From assembly GCF_900104135.1 (NCBI RefSeq), contig NZ_FNIV01000004.1, forward strand, positions 33,658-97,657: a DNA stretch of 64,000 bases. The letters run 5' to 3'. Made by a program: the position numbers and the translations under genes. This stretch comes from Halomonas shengliensis (GTDB taxonomy: Bacteria > Pseudomonadota > Gammaproteobacteria > Pseudomonadales > Halomonadaceae). Under the pieces are notes generated by a model. That model saw only the letters and a program-made list of their open reading frames with translations. It was not told the DNA's origin and ran no database searches. Each line of letters begins with the position of its first letter. Position 1 is the first letter of the stretch. Shown piece by piece: positions 51,109 to 61,048 of the stretch.

Positions 51109-51863
51109 GTCAGGCAGCCGAGGCCCTGCGCGAGACCCGCGCGGCCACTCCCCAGCACGACGGCGCCGAGATGCTGCGGGTCAGCGACCTGCACGCCTTC
51201 TACGGCGAGTCGCATATCCTCCACGGCGTCGACTTCGACGTGAAGCGTGGCGAGCTGGTGACCCTGCTCGGCCGCAACGGCGCCGGGCGCAGCACCACCC
51301 TCAAGGCGATCATGAACATGGTCGGCCGGCGCACCGGCTCGATCATGATCAACGGCAACGAGACCCTCGGCATGAAGCCCCACCGCATCCCGCGGCTGGG
51401 CATCGGCTACTGCCCCGAGGAGCGCGGCATCTTCTCGAGCCTCGATGTCGAGGAGAACCTGCTGCTGCCGCCCACGGTGCGCTCCGACGGCATGAGCCTC
51501 GACGAGATCTACGCCATGTTCCCGAACCTCTACGAGCGGCGTCGCAGCCAGGGCACGCGGCTCTCCGGCGGCGAGCAGCAGATGCTGGCCATGGCGCGCA
51601 TCCTGCGTACCGGAGCGCGGCTGCTGCTGCTCGACGAGATCACCGAAGGCCTGGCCCCGGTCATCGTGCAGGCGCTCGGCGAGGTGCTGGTCAAGCTCAA
51701 GGAGCATGGCATGACCATCGTGCTGGTGGAGCAGAACTTCCGCTTCGCCGCCCCGCTGGCCGACCGTCACTTCGTGATGGAACACGGTCGCATCATCGAG
51801 GAGATCAGTGCCGCCGAGCTGCCCTCGCGGCGTGACCACCTCAACGCCCTGCTGGGGGTGTGA
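51105..51863 (+). CDS. Branched-chain-type ABC transporter ATP-binding protein (LivF-like) with Arg in Walker A
   Basis: The 252-residue ATPase has signature LSGGEQQMLAMARIL and Walker B LLLLDEITEGLAPVI. Its Walker A reads LLGRNGAGRSTTLKAIM, with Arg where the nucleotide-binding Lys normally stands; the codon is CGC at the DNA level. I recall the same change in some alphaproteobacterial LivF-like proteins, so it may mark a subfamily rather than a defect. Its start overlaps the LivG-like stop by four bases. Confidence 0.9.
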   Translation: MSQAAEALRETRAATPQHDGAEMLRVSDLHAFYGESHILHGVDFDVKRGELVTLLGRNGAGRSTTLKAIMNMVGRRTGSIMINGNETLGMKPHRIPRLGIGYCPEERGIFSSLDVEENLLLPPTVRSDGMSLDEIYAMFPNLYERRRSQGTRLSGGEQQMLAMARILRTGARLLLLDEITEGLAPVIVQALGEVLVKLKEHGMTIVLVEQNFRFAAPLADRHFVMEHGRIIEEISAAELPSRRDHLNALLGV

Positions 51864-51948
51864 CGGCGCGCCCGTCGCCCGGCAGTTTCACCACCGCCAA
51901 CCGTATCGACAACAACAAACCGCCCCTCTGTGGGCCACGGAGTCAACC

Positions 51949-53169
51949 ATGAGCTTCCATCGCAAGACACTCGCCACCGGTATTGCCCTGGCCACCGCCA
52001 CCCTGATGGCCAGCGGCGCCCAGGCCCAGATGAGCGACGATGCCGTGCGCATCGGCTACCTCGCCGACATGTCCGGCACCTACCGTGACCTCGCCGGTCC
52101 CGGCGGCCTCGCGGCCCTGGAGATGGCCATCGAGGACTTCGGCGGCGAGGTCAACGGCGCCCCCATCGAGGTGTTCAGCGCCGATGACCGCAACAGCGCC
52201 GACGTGGGTGCCAACACCGTGCGCGAGTGGTTCGATACCCGCAACGTCGACCTGGTCGCCGGCCTGGTGGCCTCCTCGGTCTCCATCGCCGCCACCAAGG
52301 TGATCGAGGAGAACGACGGCCTGGGCATCGTCTCCGGTTCCGCCGCCTCCAGCATCACCAACGAGCACTGCACGCCGAACCACATCCACTGGGTCTATGA
52401 CACCTACCCGCTGGCCAACGGCACCGCCAAGGCGGTGGTGGAGCAGGGCGGTGATACCTGGTTCATGCTCACCGCCGACTACGCCTTCGGCCACGCCCTG
52501 GAGGGCGACGTGACCAAGGTGGTGGAGGAGAACGGCGGCGAGATCGTCGGTGGCGTGCGCCATCCCTTCCCGACCAGCGACTTCTCCTCCTACATCCTCC
52601 AGGCCCAGGGCTCCGGGGCCAAGATCGTCGGCCTGGCCAACGCCGGCGCCGATACCGTCAACGCCATCACCACCGCCAGCCAGTTCGGCCTGACCCAGTC
52701 CGGCCAGCAGCTCGCCGGCCTGCTGATCTTCCTCAACGACGTCCACTCCATGGGCCTCGAGGCCACCCAGAACCTGCTGCTCACCACCGGCTGGTACTGG
52801 GACATGGACGACCAGGCGCGCGAGTGGGCCGACCGCTACTTCGAGCGTGTCGGCACGCGGCCGACCATGGTCCAGGCGGGCATCTACTCCAGCACCATGC
52901 ACTACCTGGAGACCGTGGCCGAGGCCGGCACCGACGACCCGGAGACCATCCGCGCGGCCATGGCCGAGCGCCCGGTGGAGGACTTCTTCTCGCGCAACGG
53001 CCGCATCCGCGAGGATGGCCGCATGGTCCACGACATGTACCTGGCACGGGTGAAGACCCCGGAGGAGTCCACCGGCGAGTGGGACGTCTACGAGATCCTC
53101 GCCACCATCCCCGCCGAGGAGGCCTACCGCCCGCTTTCCGAGAGCCAGTGTGACCTGGTCAACAACTGA
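51949..53169 (+). CDS. Periplasmic substrate-binding protein of the ABC importer (Peripla_BP_6 type)
   Basis: The 406-residue precursor has a signal peptide ending in GAQA (cleavage about residue 26), followed by a type I periplasmic binding fold: VRIGYLADMSGTYRDLAGPG, FSADDRNSADVGANTVREWF and GIVSGSAASSITNEHCTPNH. TWFMLTADYAFGHALEGDV begins the second lobe. The family binds amino acids, short amides, urea or aromatic acids. The presence of many aromatic and acidic residues does not identify the ligand. Confidence 0.88.
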   Translation: MSFHRKTLATGIALATATLMASGAQAQMSDDAVRIGYLADMSGTYRDLAGPGGLAALEMAIEDFGGEVNGAPIEVFSADDRNSADVGANTVREWFDTRNVDLVAGLVASSVSIAATKVIEENDGLGIVSGSAASSITNEHCTPNHIHWVYDTYPLANGTAKAVVEQGGDTWFMLTADYAFGHALEGDVTKVVEENGGEIVGGVRHPFPTSDFSSYILQAQGSGAKIVGLANAGADTVNAITTASQFGLTQSGQQLAGLLIFLNDVHSMGLEATQNLLLTTGWYWDMDDQAREWADRYFERVGTRPTMVQAGIYSSTMHYLETVAEAGTDDPETIRAAMAERPVEDFFSRNGRIREDGRMVHDMYLARVKTPEESTGEWDVYEILATIPAEEAYRPLSESQCDLVNN

Positions 53170-53224
53170 GCGGATGCGGCATGGCGGCGGCTTCGGCCGC
53201 CGCCCCTGACGGGAGGTCCATGAC

Positions 53225-54112
53225 ATGACGATGATTTTCGGGGTGCCGTTGATGGTGTTCATGGGCCAGCTGATGCTGGGCCTGATCAACGGTGCCTTCT
53301 ATGCCCTGCTCAGCCTGGGGCTGGCGGTGATCTTCGGCCTGCTGAAGATCGTCAACTTCGCTCACGGCGCGCAGTACATGCTGGGTGCCTTCGCCGCCCT
53401 GTTGGGGCTGCAGTACCTGGGCATCAACTACTGGGTGGCACTGCTGCTGGTGCCGCTGGTGGTGGGCGGCCTGGGTGCGCTGATCGAGCGCTTCATCCTG
53501 CGTCGCATCGCCCACCTCGACCATCTCTACGGGCTGCTGCTCACCTTCGGCCTGGCGCTGATCTTCGAGGGCACCCTGATCAACTTCTTCGGCGTCTCGG
53601 GCTCCAGCTACCCGACGCCGGCCGCCCTCGAGGGTGGCCATAACCTGGGCTTCATGTTCCTGCCCACCTATCGTGCCTGGGTGCTGGTGGCGGCCCTCGG
53701 CGTCTGCCTGGCCACCTGGTTCATCATCGAGCGCACCCGGCTCGGCGCCTACCTGCGCGCCGGCACCGAGAACCCGGCGCTGATGCAGGCCTTCGGGGTC
53801 AACGTGCCCCAGCTGATCACCCTGACCTACGGCTTCGGGGTGGCGCTCGCCGCCTTCGCCGGGGTGCTGGCCGCCCCGCTCTATCCGGTGTCACCGACCA
53901 TGGGCTCGAGCCTGTTGATCGTGGTCTTCGCCGTGGTGGTGATCGGCGGCATGGGCTCGATCCTCGGCGCCATCCTCACCGGTCTTGGCATGGGCCTGAT
54001 CGAGGGCCTGACCAAGGTGTACTACCCCGAGGCCGCCAACACCGTGATCTTCCTGGTGATGGTGGTGGTCCTGATGCTGCGTCCCGCGGGACTCTTCGGC
54101 AAGGAGGCATGA
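53225..54112 (+). CDS. ABC transporter permease (LivH-like)
   Basis: The 295-residue inner-membrane permease has about eight helices. LINGAFYALLSLGLAVIFGL with LKIVNFAHGAQYMLGAFAAL is the characteristic LivH start, and VVVIGGMGSILGAILTGLGM the end. It lies four bases before the second permease. Confidence 0.92.
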   Translation: MTMIFGVPLMVFMGQLMLGLINGAFYALLSLGLAVIFGLLKIVNFAHGAQYMLGAFAALLGLQYLGINYWVALLLVPLVVGGLGALIERFILRRIAHLDHLYGLLLTFGLALIFEGTLINFFGVSGSSYPTPAALEGGHNLGFMFLPTYRAWVLVAALGVCLATWFIIERTRLGAYLRAGTENPALMQAFGVNVPQLITLTYGFGVALAAFAGVLAAPLYPVSPTMGSSLLIVVFAVVVIGGMGSILGAILTGLGMGLIEGLTKVYYPEAANTVIFLVMVVVLMLRPAGLFGKEA

Positions 54113-54116
54113 CGCC

Positions 54117-55100
54117 ATGTCGGCAACCCAGACCCTGACCCCGGCCATGCAGCGCCGCCGCCAGGCCAAGCTGCGCCGCAACACCCTCTACCTGGTGTTG
54201 ATCGCCATCGGCCTGGCCGCCCCCTTCGTGGCCTACCCGGTGTTCCTGATGAAGGTGCTGTGCTTCGCGCTGTTCGCCTGTGCCTTCAACCTGCTGCTCG
54301 GCTTCGCCGGCCTGCTCTCCTTCGGGCACGCCGCCTTCCTGGCCACCGGCGGCTACTTCACCGGCATCATGCTGGCTAGCTACCCGGGGCTCACCCCGGA
54401 GCTCGGCATCCTGATCGGCACCTTCGCCGCGGTGGTGCTGGGGACCCTGTTCGGCGCCCTGGCGATCCGCCGCCAGGGGATCTACTTCGCCATGGTGACC
54501 CTGGCGCTGGCGCAGATGATGTTCTTCTTCTTCGTCCAGGCGCCCTTCACCGGCGGCGAGGATGGCCTGCACGGCGTGCCGCGTGGGGCGCTGTTCGGCC
54601 TCATCGACCTGAACAGCAACCTCAACATGTACTACTTCGTGTTCGCGGTGTTCCTGATCGGCTTCGCCATCATCCACCGCGCCGTGCACTCGCCCTACGG
54701 CCAGGTGCTCAAGGCGATCCGCGAGAACGAGCCGCGGGCGGTGTCGCTGGGCTACAACGTCGACGCCTACAAGCTGCTGGCCTTCGTGCTCTCCGCCGGC
54801 CTGGCCGGCCTGGCGGGCGCCACCAAGACGGTGGTCTTCCAGCTCGCCTCGCTCACCGATGCCCACTGGCACATGTCCGGCGAGGTGATCCTGATGACCC
54901 TGCTGGGCGGCGTCGGCACCCTGTTCGGCCCGCTGGTGGGGGCCGGGCTGGTGGTCAGCCTGCAGACCCAGCTGGCGCAGTCGCCCCTGGGTAACTGGGT
55001 GAGCGTGATCCTCGGCGCCATCTTCGTGATCTGCGTGCTGAGCTTCCGAAGCGGCATCGTCGGCGAGATCCAGAAGATCGTCAGGAAGAACTTCAAGTAG
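54117..55100 (+). CDS. ABC transporter permease (LivM-like)
   Basis: The 327-residue permease has a basic N terminus (MQRRRQAKLRRN), about nine helices and the family segments NLLLGFAGLLSFGHAAFLAT, RRQGIYFAMVTLALAQMMFF and ILMTLLGGVGTLFGPLVGAG. It ends the importer operon; the LysR gene converges on it seven bases away. Confidence 0.92.
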   Translation: MSATQTLTPAMQRRRQAKLRRNTLYLVLIAIGLAAPFVAYPVFLMKVLCFALFACAFNLLLGFAGLLSFGHAAFLATGGYFTGIMLASYPGLTPELGILIGTFAAVVLGTLFGALAIRRQGIYFAMVTLALAQMMFFFFVQAPFTGGEDGLHGVPRGALFGLIDLNSNLNMYYFVFAVFLIGFAIIHRAVHSPYGQVLKAIRENEPRAVSLGYNVDAYKLLAFVLSAGLAGLAGATKTVVFQLASLTDAHWHMSGEVILMTLLGGVGTLFGPLVGAGLVVSLQTQLAQSPLGNWVSVILGAIFVICVLSFRSGIVGEIQKIVRKNFK

Positions 55101-55107
55101 CAGAACG

Positions 55108-56052
55108 TCACGTAAGGCGCGTCGCGCCATCGTCCACCGAGGCGCCCTGCGGGGCGCCTCGTCGTTGCAGGCCGGGAAGGCGCTCCGGCAGGCGCGCCAC
55201 CAGGTAGTCCAGGAAGCGGTGCAGCTTGGGGGAGCGCTGGCGGTGGCGGGGGAAGACCGCCCACACTGCGGTGTCGGCGTGGCGGTAGGCATCGAGCACC
55301 GAGACCAGGGCGCCGCTGGCCAGGTGCTCCTCGACGTAGTAGTCCGGCAGCTGGGCCAGCCCCAGCCCCTTGAGGGCCGCATCCAGCAGCGCCGGCCCCG
55401 AGTTGGCGCGCCAGCCGCCCTCCACGCGCACCTCACGGCGCACCCCGTCCACGGCGAAGCGCCAGTGGTCGCGGCTGCCGATCAGGCAGCGGTGGCGGGA
55501 GAGCTCGGCCAGGGCATGGGGCTGGGAGATATGGGTGAAGTAGGCCGGCGCCCCCACCACGTACTCGCGGCGCTCGCACAGGCGTCGGGCCACCAGGCTG
55601 GAGTCCTCCAGCCGGCCCATGCGGATCGCCACGTCGAAGCCCTCGTCGATGATGTCCACCCGCCGGTTGGTGAAGTGCAGGCGCACCTCCAGCTGCGGGT
55701 GCTCCAGCAGGAAGTCGTTGACCAGCGGGGCGATGTAGCGCTCGCCGAAGGTGGTGGCCGAGGTCAGCGCCAGCCGCCCCTGGGGGCGCTCCTGGAGGTC
55801 GCCGATCGCCACCTCGGCCTCGCGGAAGCCGTCGAACAGCTGGCGGCAGTGGCGGTAGTAGAGCGCGCCGGCGTCGGTCAGGTGGATCTGGCGGGTGGTG
55901 CGGTAGAGCAGGGCGGTGCCCAGCCGCTGCTCCAGCTGGGCCACCAGCCGGCTGACGTGGGAAGGCGACACGGAGAGTTCCCGCGCCGCGGCGACGAAGG
56001 TGCCCAGCCGTACCACCTCGACGAAGGCCTCGATGCGATCCCAGCGCTGCAT
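55108..56052 (-). CDS. LysR-family transcriptional regulator
   Basis: The 314-residue protein has an N-terminal winged helix-turn-helix (FVAAARELSVSPSHVSRLVA, then QLEQRLGTALLYRTTRQIHL) and an effector-binding domain (RGRLALTSATTFGERYIAPL region; FDVAIRMGRLEDSSLVARRL). It is divergent from frmA and converges on the ABC importer, so either may be its target. An ATTGTTGC inverted repeat lies just before its start codon. The nature of its ligand is not evident. Confidence 0.92.
   Translation of the reverse strand: MQRWDRIEAFVEVVRLGTFVAAARELSVSPSHVSRLVAQLEQRLGTALLYRTTRQIHLTDAGALYYRHCRQLFDGFREAEVAIGDLQERPQGRLALTSATTFGERYIAPLVNDFLLEHPQLEVRLHFTNRRVDIIDEGFDVAIRMGRLEDSSLVARRLCERREYVVGAPAYFTHISQPHALAELSRHRCLIGSRDHWRFAVDGVRREVRVEGGWRANSGPALLDAALKGLGLAQLPDYYVEEHLASGALVSVLDAYRHADTAVWAVFPRHRQRSPKLHRFLDYLVARLPERLPGLQRRGAPQGASVDDGATRLT
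55138..55161. terminator. Ten-bp hairpin inside the lysR 3' end
   Basis: CGAGGCGCCC (55138-55147) pairs perfectly with 55152-55161 around TGCG. It could end the importer transcript, but it lies within the last codons of the convergent lysR gene (residues about 279-286 of the tail), so the two functions share sequence. Confidence 0.5.
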
Positions 56053-56068
56053 GCCACCTCCGATGACG

Positions 56069-56090
56069 ATTGTTGCTATGTGGCAATAAT
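56069..56090. promoter_or_regulatory. Candidate LysR operator
   Basis: ATTGTTGC (56069-56076) and GCAATAAT (56083-56090) form an inverted repeat (seven of eight positions) with a six-base centre, 17 bases before the lysR start. CAACAAT at 56144-56150 repeats the left half in inverted orientation nearer frmA. Such pairs suit autoregulation and activation of the divergent gene. Confidence 0.45.
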
Positions 56091-56206
56091 GTCGTGCCTT
56101 TGGTGCAGTTTATCTCGGATGGCGATCTTGCCTAGACTGTAAACAACAATTTCTACTCTGGCTCTCTTGATACCGTCTCCAGCGAGGGCGCCGGGGGCAG
56201 GCCGAA

Positions 56207-57564
<1,358 letters not shown>

Positions 57565-57615
57565 ACTTTGTCGATCGGCGGCCGGAAGTTCCCGGCCGAC
57601 AAGGAGAGTGAATTC

Positions 57616-58473
57616 ATGACCATGACCGAGAACCTCGAACTGGTATCGGCCAACAAGAGCTTCGGCGGCTGGCACAAGCGCTACCGCCATCGCTCCCGGG
57701 CGCTGGATTGCGAGATGATCTTCGCCATCTACCTGCCGCCCCAGGCCGAGACCGAGCGGGTGCCGCTGCTGTGGTGGCTCTCCGGGCTCACCTGCACCGA
57801 CGAGAACTTCATGCAGAAGGCCGGCGCCCAGCGACTCGCCGCGGAACTCGGCATCGCCATCGTCTGCCCGGACACCAGCCCGCGGGGCACCGACCTGCCC
57901 GGCGAGCATGACAGCTACGACTTCGGCTCCGGCGCCGGCTTCTACGTCAACGCCACCCGGGAGCCCTGGAAGCGGCACTACCGCATGTACGACTACGTCA
58001 CCGAGGAACTCCCCTCGGTGGTGCGCCAGCACTTTCCGGTCAACGGCCGCGAGTCGATCAGCGGCCACTCCATGGGCGGCCACGGGGCCCTGGTGATGGC
58101 GCTGCGCCGCCCGGGCCACTACCGCTCGGTGTCGGCCTTCGCGCCCATCGTCAATCCCACCGAGTGCCCCTGGGGGCAGAAGGCCTTCTCCGGCTACCTG
58201 GGCGAGGATCGTGGCAAGTGGACCCAGTACGACGCCTGCGAGCTGGTGGCCCGCGGCGCCTCCAGCCAGCCGCTGTTCATCGACCAGGGCGAGGCCGACG
58301 ACTTCCTCGAGGAGCAGCTGCGCCCCGAGCGCCTCGAGGCGGTGTGCGCCGAGCATGACCATCCGCTGACCCTGCGTCGCCAGCCCGGCTACGACCACAG
58401 CTACTACTTCATCGCCAGCTTCATCGAGGACCACCTGCGCTACCACGCCGAGCGGCTGCACAGGAAGCGCTGA
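57616..58473 (+). CDS. frmB: S-formylglutathione hydrolase
   Basis: The 285-residue esterase D-type hydrolase releases formate and glutathione from S-formylglutathione. It shows the nucleophile elbow GHSMGGHGALVMAL, the Asp segment DQGEADDFLEEQ and the catalytic His in YDHSYYFIASFI. AAGGAG at 57601-57606 with nine-base spacing selects ATG 57616. It completes the formaldehyde-to-formate route begun by frmA. Confidence 0.95.
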   Translation: MTMTENLELVSANKSFGGWHKRYRHRSRALDCEMIFAIYLPPQAETERVPLLWWLSGLTCTDENFMQKAGAQRLAAELGIAIVCPDTSPRGTDLPGEHDSYDFGSGAGFYVNATREPWKRHYRMYDYVTEELPSVVRQHFPVNGRESISGHSMGGHGALVMALRRPGHYRSVSAFAPIVNPTECPWGQKAFSGYLGEDRGKWTQYDACELVARGASSQPLFIDQGEADDFLEEQLRPERLEAVCAEHDHPLTLRRQPGYDHSYYFIASFIEDHLRYHAERLHRKR

Positions 58474-58583
58474 GCCCCGCGCCTCCCCCCGCTGCCTCCC
58501 GGGCCCTATACTGGCCGCAGGCTAACGCGGGCCCGGGATCAGGGCCCACGACGCGGGGAGAGACGCATGCGACGAGGTCGGCG

Positions 58584-59288
58584 ATGATCGCCAGGTGGAG
58601 ACGACGACTGTGGGGCTGGCTATGGCGGGCGGCACTGGGCTTCGTGGCGCTCTCGGTGCTGCTGGTGCTGCTGTTCCGCCAGGCGCCGGTGTTCGGCTCC
58701 ATGGTGATGGTGGAGCGCAAGGTGCACGCCTGGGTGGCCGGCGAGCCCCTCGACATCCAGCACCGCTGGCGGCCCTGGGGCGAGCTCTCCGACCATGCCA
58801 AGCTGGCGGTGATCGCCGCCGAGGACCAGCGCTTCCTGGAGCACCACGGCTTCGACCTGGTGGAGATCCGCCGCGCCTGGCAGGCGAGCCGCAACGGCGG
58901 CCGCCTGCGCGGGGCCAGCACCCTCAGCCAGCAGACCGCCAAGAACCTTTTCCTGTGGACCGGGCGCAGCTGGGTGCGCAAGGGGCTCGAGGCCTGGTTC
59001 ACCCTGCTGATCGAGGCGCTGTGGCCCAAGCAGCGCATCCTCGAGGTCTACCTCAACATCGCCGAGTGGGATAGCGGCGTGTTCGGCCTGGAGGCCGCGG
59101 CACGACACTACTTCGGCGTCTCGGCGGGGCAGCTGAGCGCGGCCCAGGCCAGCCGCCTGGCGGCGATCCTGCCCGACCCGCGGGGACGCGACGCGGCGCG
59201 GCCCAGCGCCGCGGTGGCCGAGCGCAGCGCCTGGATCCGTCGGCAGATGAACAACCTGGGCGGCGTCGCCTACCTCGAGCGCTTCTAG
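58584..59288 (+). CDS. mtgA: Monofunctional biosynthetic peptidoglycan transglycosylase
   Basis: The 234-residue protein polymerises lipid II into glycan strands. One N-terminal membrane helix (ALGFVALSVLLVLLF) is followed by the GT51 domain with AVIAAEDQRFLEHHGFD (catalytic Glu), GASTLSQQTAKNLFLW and RILEVYLNIAEWDSGVFGLE. It lies between frmB and the formate dehydrogenase genes but has no known link to C1 metabolism. TATACT at 58507-58512 may be a -10 box. Confidence 0.94.
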   Translation: MIARWRRRLWGWLWRAALGFVALSVLLVLLFRQAPVFGSMVMVERKVHAWVAGEPLDIQHRWRPWGELSDHAKLAVIAAEDQRFLEHHGFDLVEIRRAWQASRNGGRLRGASTLSQQTAKNLFLWTGRSWVRKGLEAWFTLLIEALWPKQRILEVYLNIAEWDSGVFGLEAAARHYFGVSAGQLSAAQASRLAAILPDPRGRDAARPSAAVAERSAWIRRQMNNLGGVAYLERF

Positions 59289-59321
59289 GCCCGCCCTCAT
59301 GACAATAACGACGAGGACGCC

Positions 59322-61037
59322 ATGACCGTGCAGAGCCCCCCCTCCAAGCGTCGCCGCGGCCGCCCGCGTGGCCGCGAGCTGGCGCCGCTGGCGCTGAGCG
59401 GGCTGCGCGCCCTGCTCGGCGACGAACGCGCCGACCCGACGCTGCGCCGCCGCGACCGGCTGATCGAGCACCTCCATGCTCTCCAGGACGCCCACGGCCA
59501 CCTGGCCATGGCCGAGCTGCGGGCGCTGGCCAGCTACATGGGCCTGCCCATGGCGGCCATCTTTGAAACCGCCACCTTCTACGCCCACTTCGACGTGGTC
59601 CACGACGACCAGGCGCCACCCCCGGCCCTCACCGTGCGGGTGTGCGACTCGCTCTCCTGCCGCCTGGCCGGTGCCGAGGCGCTGCATGCGCGGCTGGCGG
59701 CGGGGGCCGACCCCGCCGAGGTGCGGGTGCTGCGGGCGCCGTGCATGGGACGCTGCGACACCGCGCCGGTGGCGGCGGTACGGCACCACCATGTGCGCTA
59801 CGCCACCGCCGAGGGGGTCGAGGCGGTGGTGGATACCGGCCACGTGCATCCCGAGGCGATCCTCTGGCAGCGCCTGGCCGACTACCGCGCCGCCGGCGGC
59901 TACCGGCTGCTGGCGGCGTGCCGCGAGGGCAGCGTCACCGTCGAGGCCCTCAGCGAGGAGCTCGAGCGCGCCGGGCTGCGCGGCCTGGGTGGCGCCGGCT
60001 TCCCCACCTTCCGCAAGTGGCAGGCGGTGCGCGCCGAGCCGGGCCCCCGCTACGCGGTGATCAACGCCGACGAGGGCGAGCCCGGCACCTTCAAGGATCG
60101 CTTCTACCTGGAGCGCGAGCCACATCGCTGCCTGGAGGGCGCCCTGGTCGGCGCCTGGTCGGTGGAGGCTCGTGCGCTCTATATCTACCTGCGCGACGAG
60201 TACCCCGGCCTGCACCGGGTGCTGGCCGAGGCGATCGCCGAGCTCGAGGCCGCGGGCCTTGCCGAACCGGGCTATATCGTGCTGCGCCGCGGGGCCGGCG
60301 CCTATATCTGCGGCGAGGAGTCGGCGCTGATCGAGTCCCTGGAGGGCAAGCCCGGCAAGCCGCGCCACCGCCCGCCCTTCGTCGCCCAGCGCGGCCTCTT
60401 CGACCGCCCCACCCTGGTCAACAACGTCGAGACCGCCTACTGGATCCCGCTGATCCACGAGCAGGGCGCCGACAGGTTCGCCGGCCAGGGCCGCCATGGC
60501 CGCAAGGGGTTGCGCAGCTTCTCGGTCTCGGGTCGGGTGGCGCGCCCCGGGGTGCATCTGGCCCCGGCCGGCATCACCCTGAACGAGCTGATCGAGGAGC
60601 ACTGCGGCGGCATGGCCGAGGGGCACCGCCTGCTGGGCTACCTGCCCGGCGGCGCCTCCGGGGGCATCCTGCCGGCCGGCAAGGCGGACATCCCGCTGGA
60701 CTTCGATACGCTTCAGGAGCACGGCTGCTTCATCGGCTCGGCGGCGGTCATCGTGCTCTCCGACCAGGATGACCTGCGCGAGGTGGCCACCAGCCTGCTG
60801 GCCTTCTTCGCCGACGAGTCCTGCGGCCAGTGCACGCCCTGCCGGGTGGGCACCGAGAAGATGCTGACCCTGCTGGAGCGCGAGCACTGGGACGTGGCGA
60901 TGCTGGAGCGCCTCTCCCGGGTGATGGCGGATGCCTCCATCTGTGGCCTGGGCCAGGCGGCCCCCAACCCGGTGCTGAGCCTGCTGCGCGACTTCCGTGG
61001 CGAGCTCGAGGCCCGCCAGCTGATCGCCAGAGGCTAG
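59322..61037 (+). CDS. NAD-dependent formate dehydrogenase beta subunit (NuoE-NuoF fusion)
   Basis: The 571-residue protein joins a NuoE-like thioredoxin-type domain (residues about 30-185, 2Fe-2S ligands in VRVCDSLSCRLAG and APCMGRCDTAP) to a NuoF-like domain. The latter has the NADH/FMN-binding LRGLGGAGFPTFRKWQ and GAYICGEESALIESLEGKPG, and the 4Fe-4S motif ESCGQCTPCRVGTEKM. It passes formate-derived electrons to NAD+. Length and fusion match the beta subunit of the Methylobacterium FDH1 enzyme, as I recall it, and differ from FdsGB, where the domains are separate genes. Confidence 0.92.
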   Translation: MTVQSPPSKRRRGRPRGRELAPLALSGLRALLGDERADPTLRRRDRLIEHLHALQDAHGHLAMAELRALASYMGLPMAAIFETATFYAHFDVVHDDQAPPPALTVRVCDSLSCRLAGAEALHARLAAGADPAEVRVLRAPCMGRCDTAPVAAVRHHHVRYATAEGVEAVVDTGHVHPEAILWQRLADYRAAGGYRLLAACREGSVTVEALSEELERAGLRGLGGAGFPTFRKWQAVRAEPGPRYAVINADEGEPGTFKDRFYLEREPHRCLEGALVGAWSVEARALYIYLRDEYPGLHRVLAEAIAELEAAGLAEPGYIVLRRGAGAYICGEESALIESLEGKPGKPRHRPPFVAQRGLFDRPTLVNNVETAYWIPLIHEQGADRFAGQGRHGRKGLRSFSVSGRVARPGVHLAPAGITLNELIEEHCGGMAEGHRLLGYLPGGASGGILPAGKADIPLDFDTLQEHGCFIGSAAVIVLSDQDDLREVATSLLAFFADESCGQCTPCRVGTEKMLTLLEREHWDVAMLERLSRVMADASICGLGQAAPNPVLSLLRDFRGELEARQLIARG

Positions 61038-61048
61038 GGAGACCGACC

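Noticed and set aside
58620..60887. 755-codon minus-strand frame over mtgA and the formate dehydrogenase beta gene
   Set aside because: No recognisable domain and biased antisense composition; the plus-strand genes explain the region.
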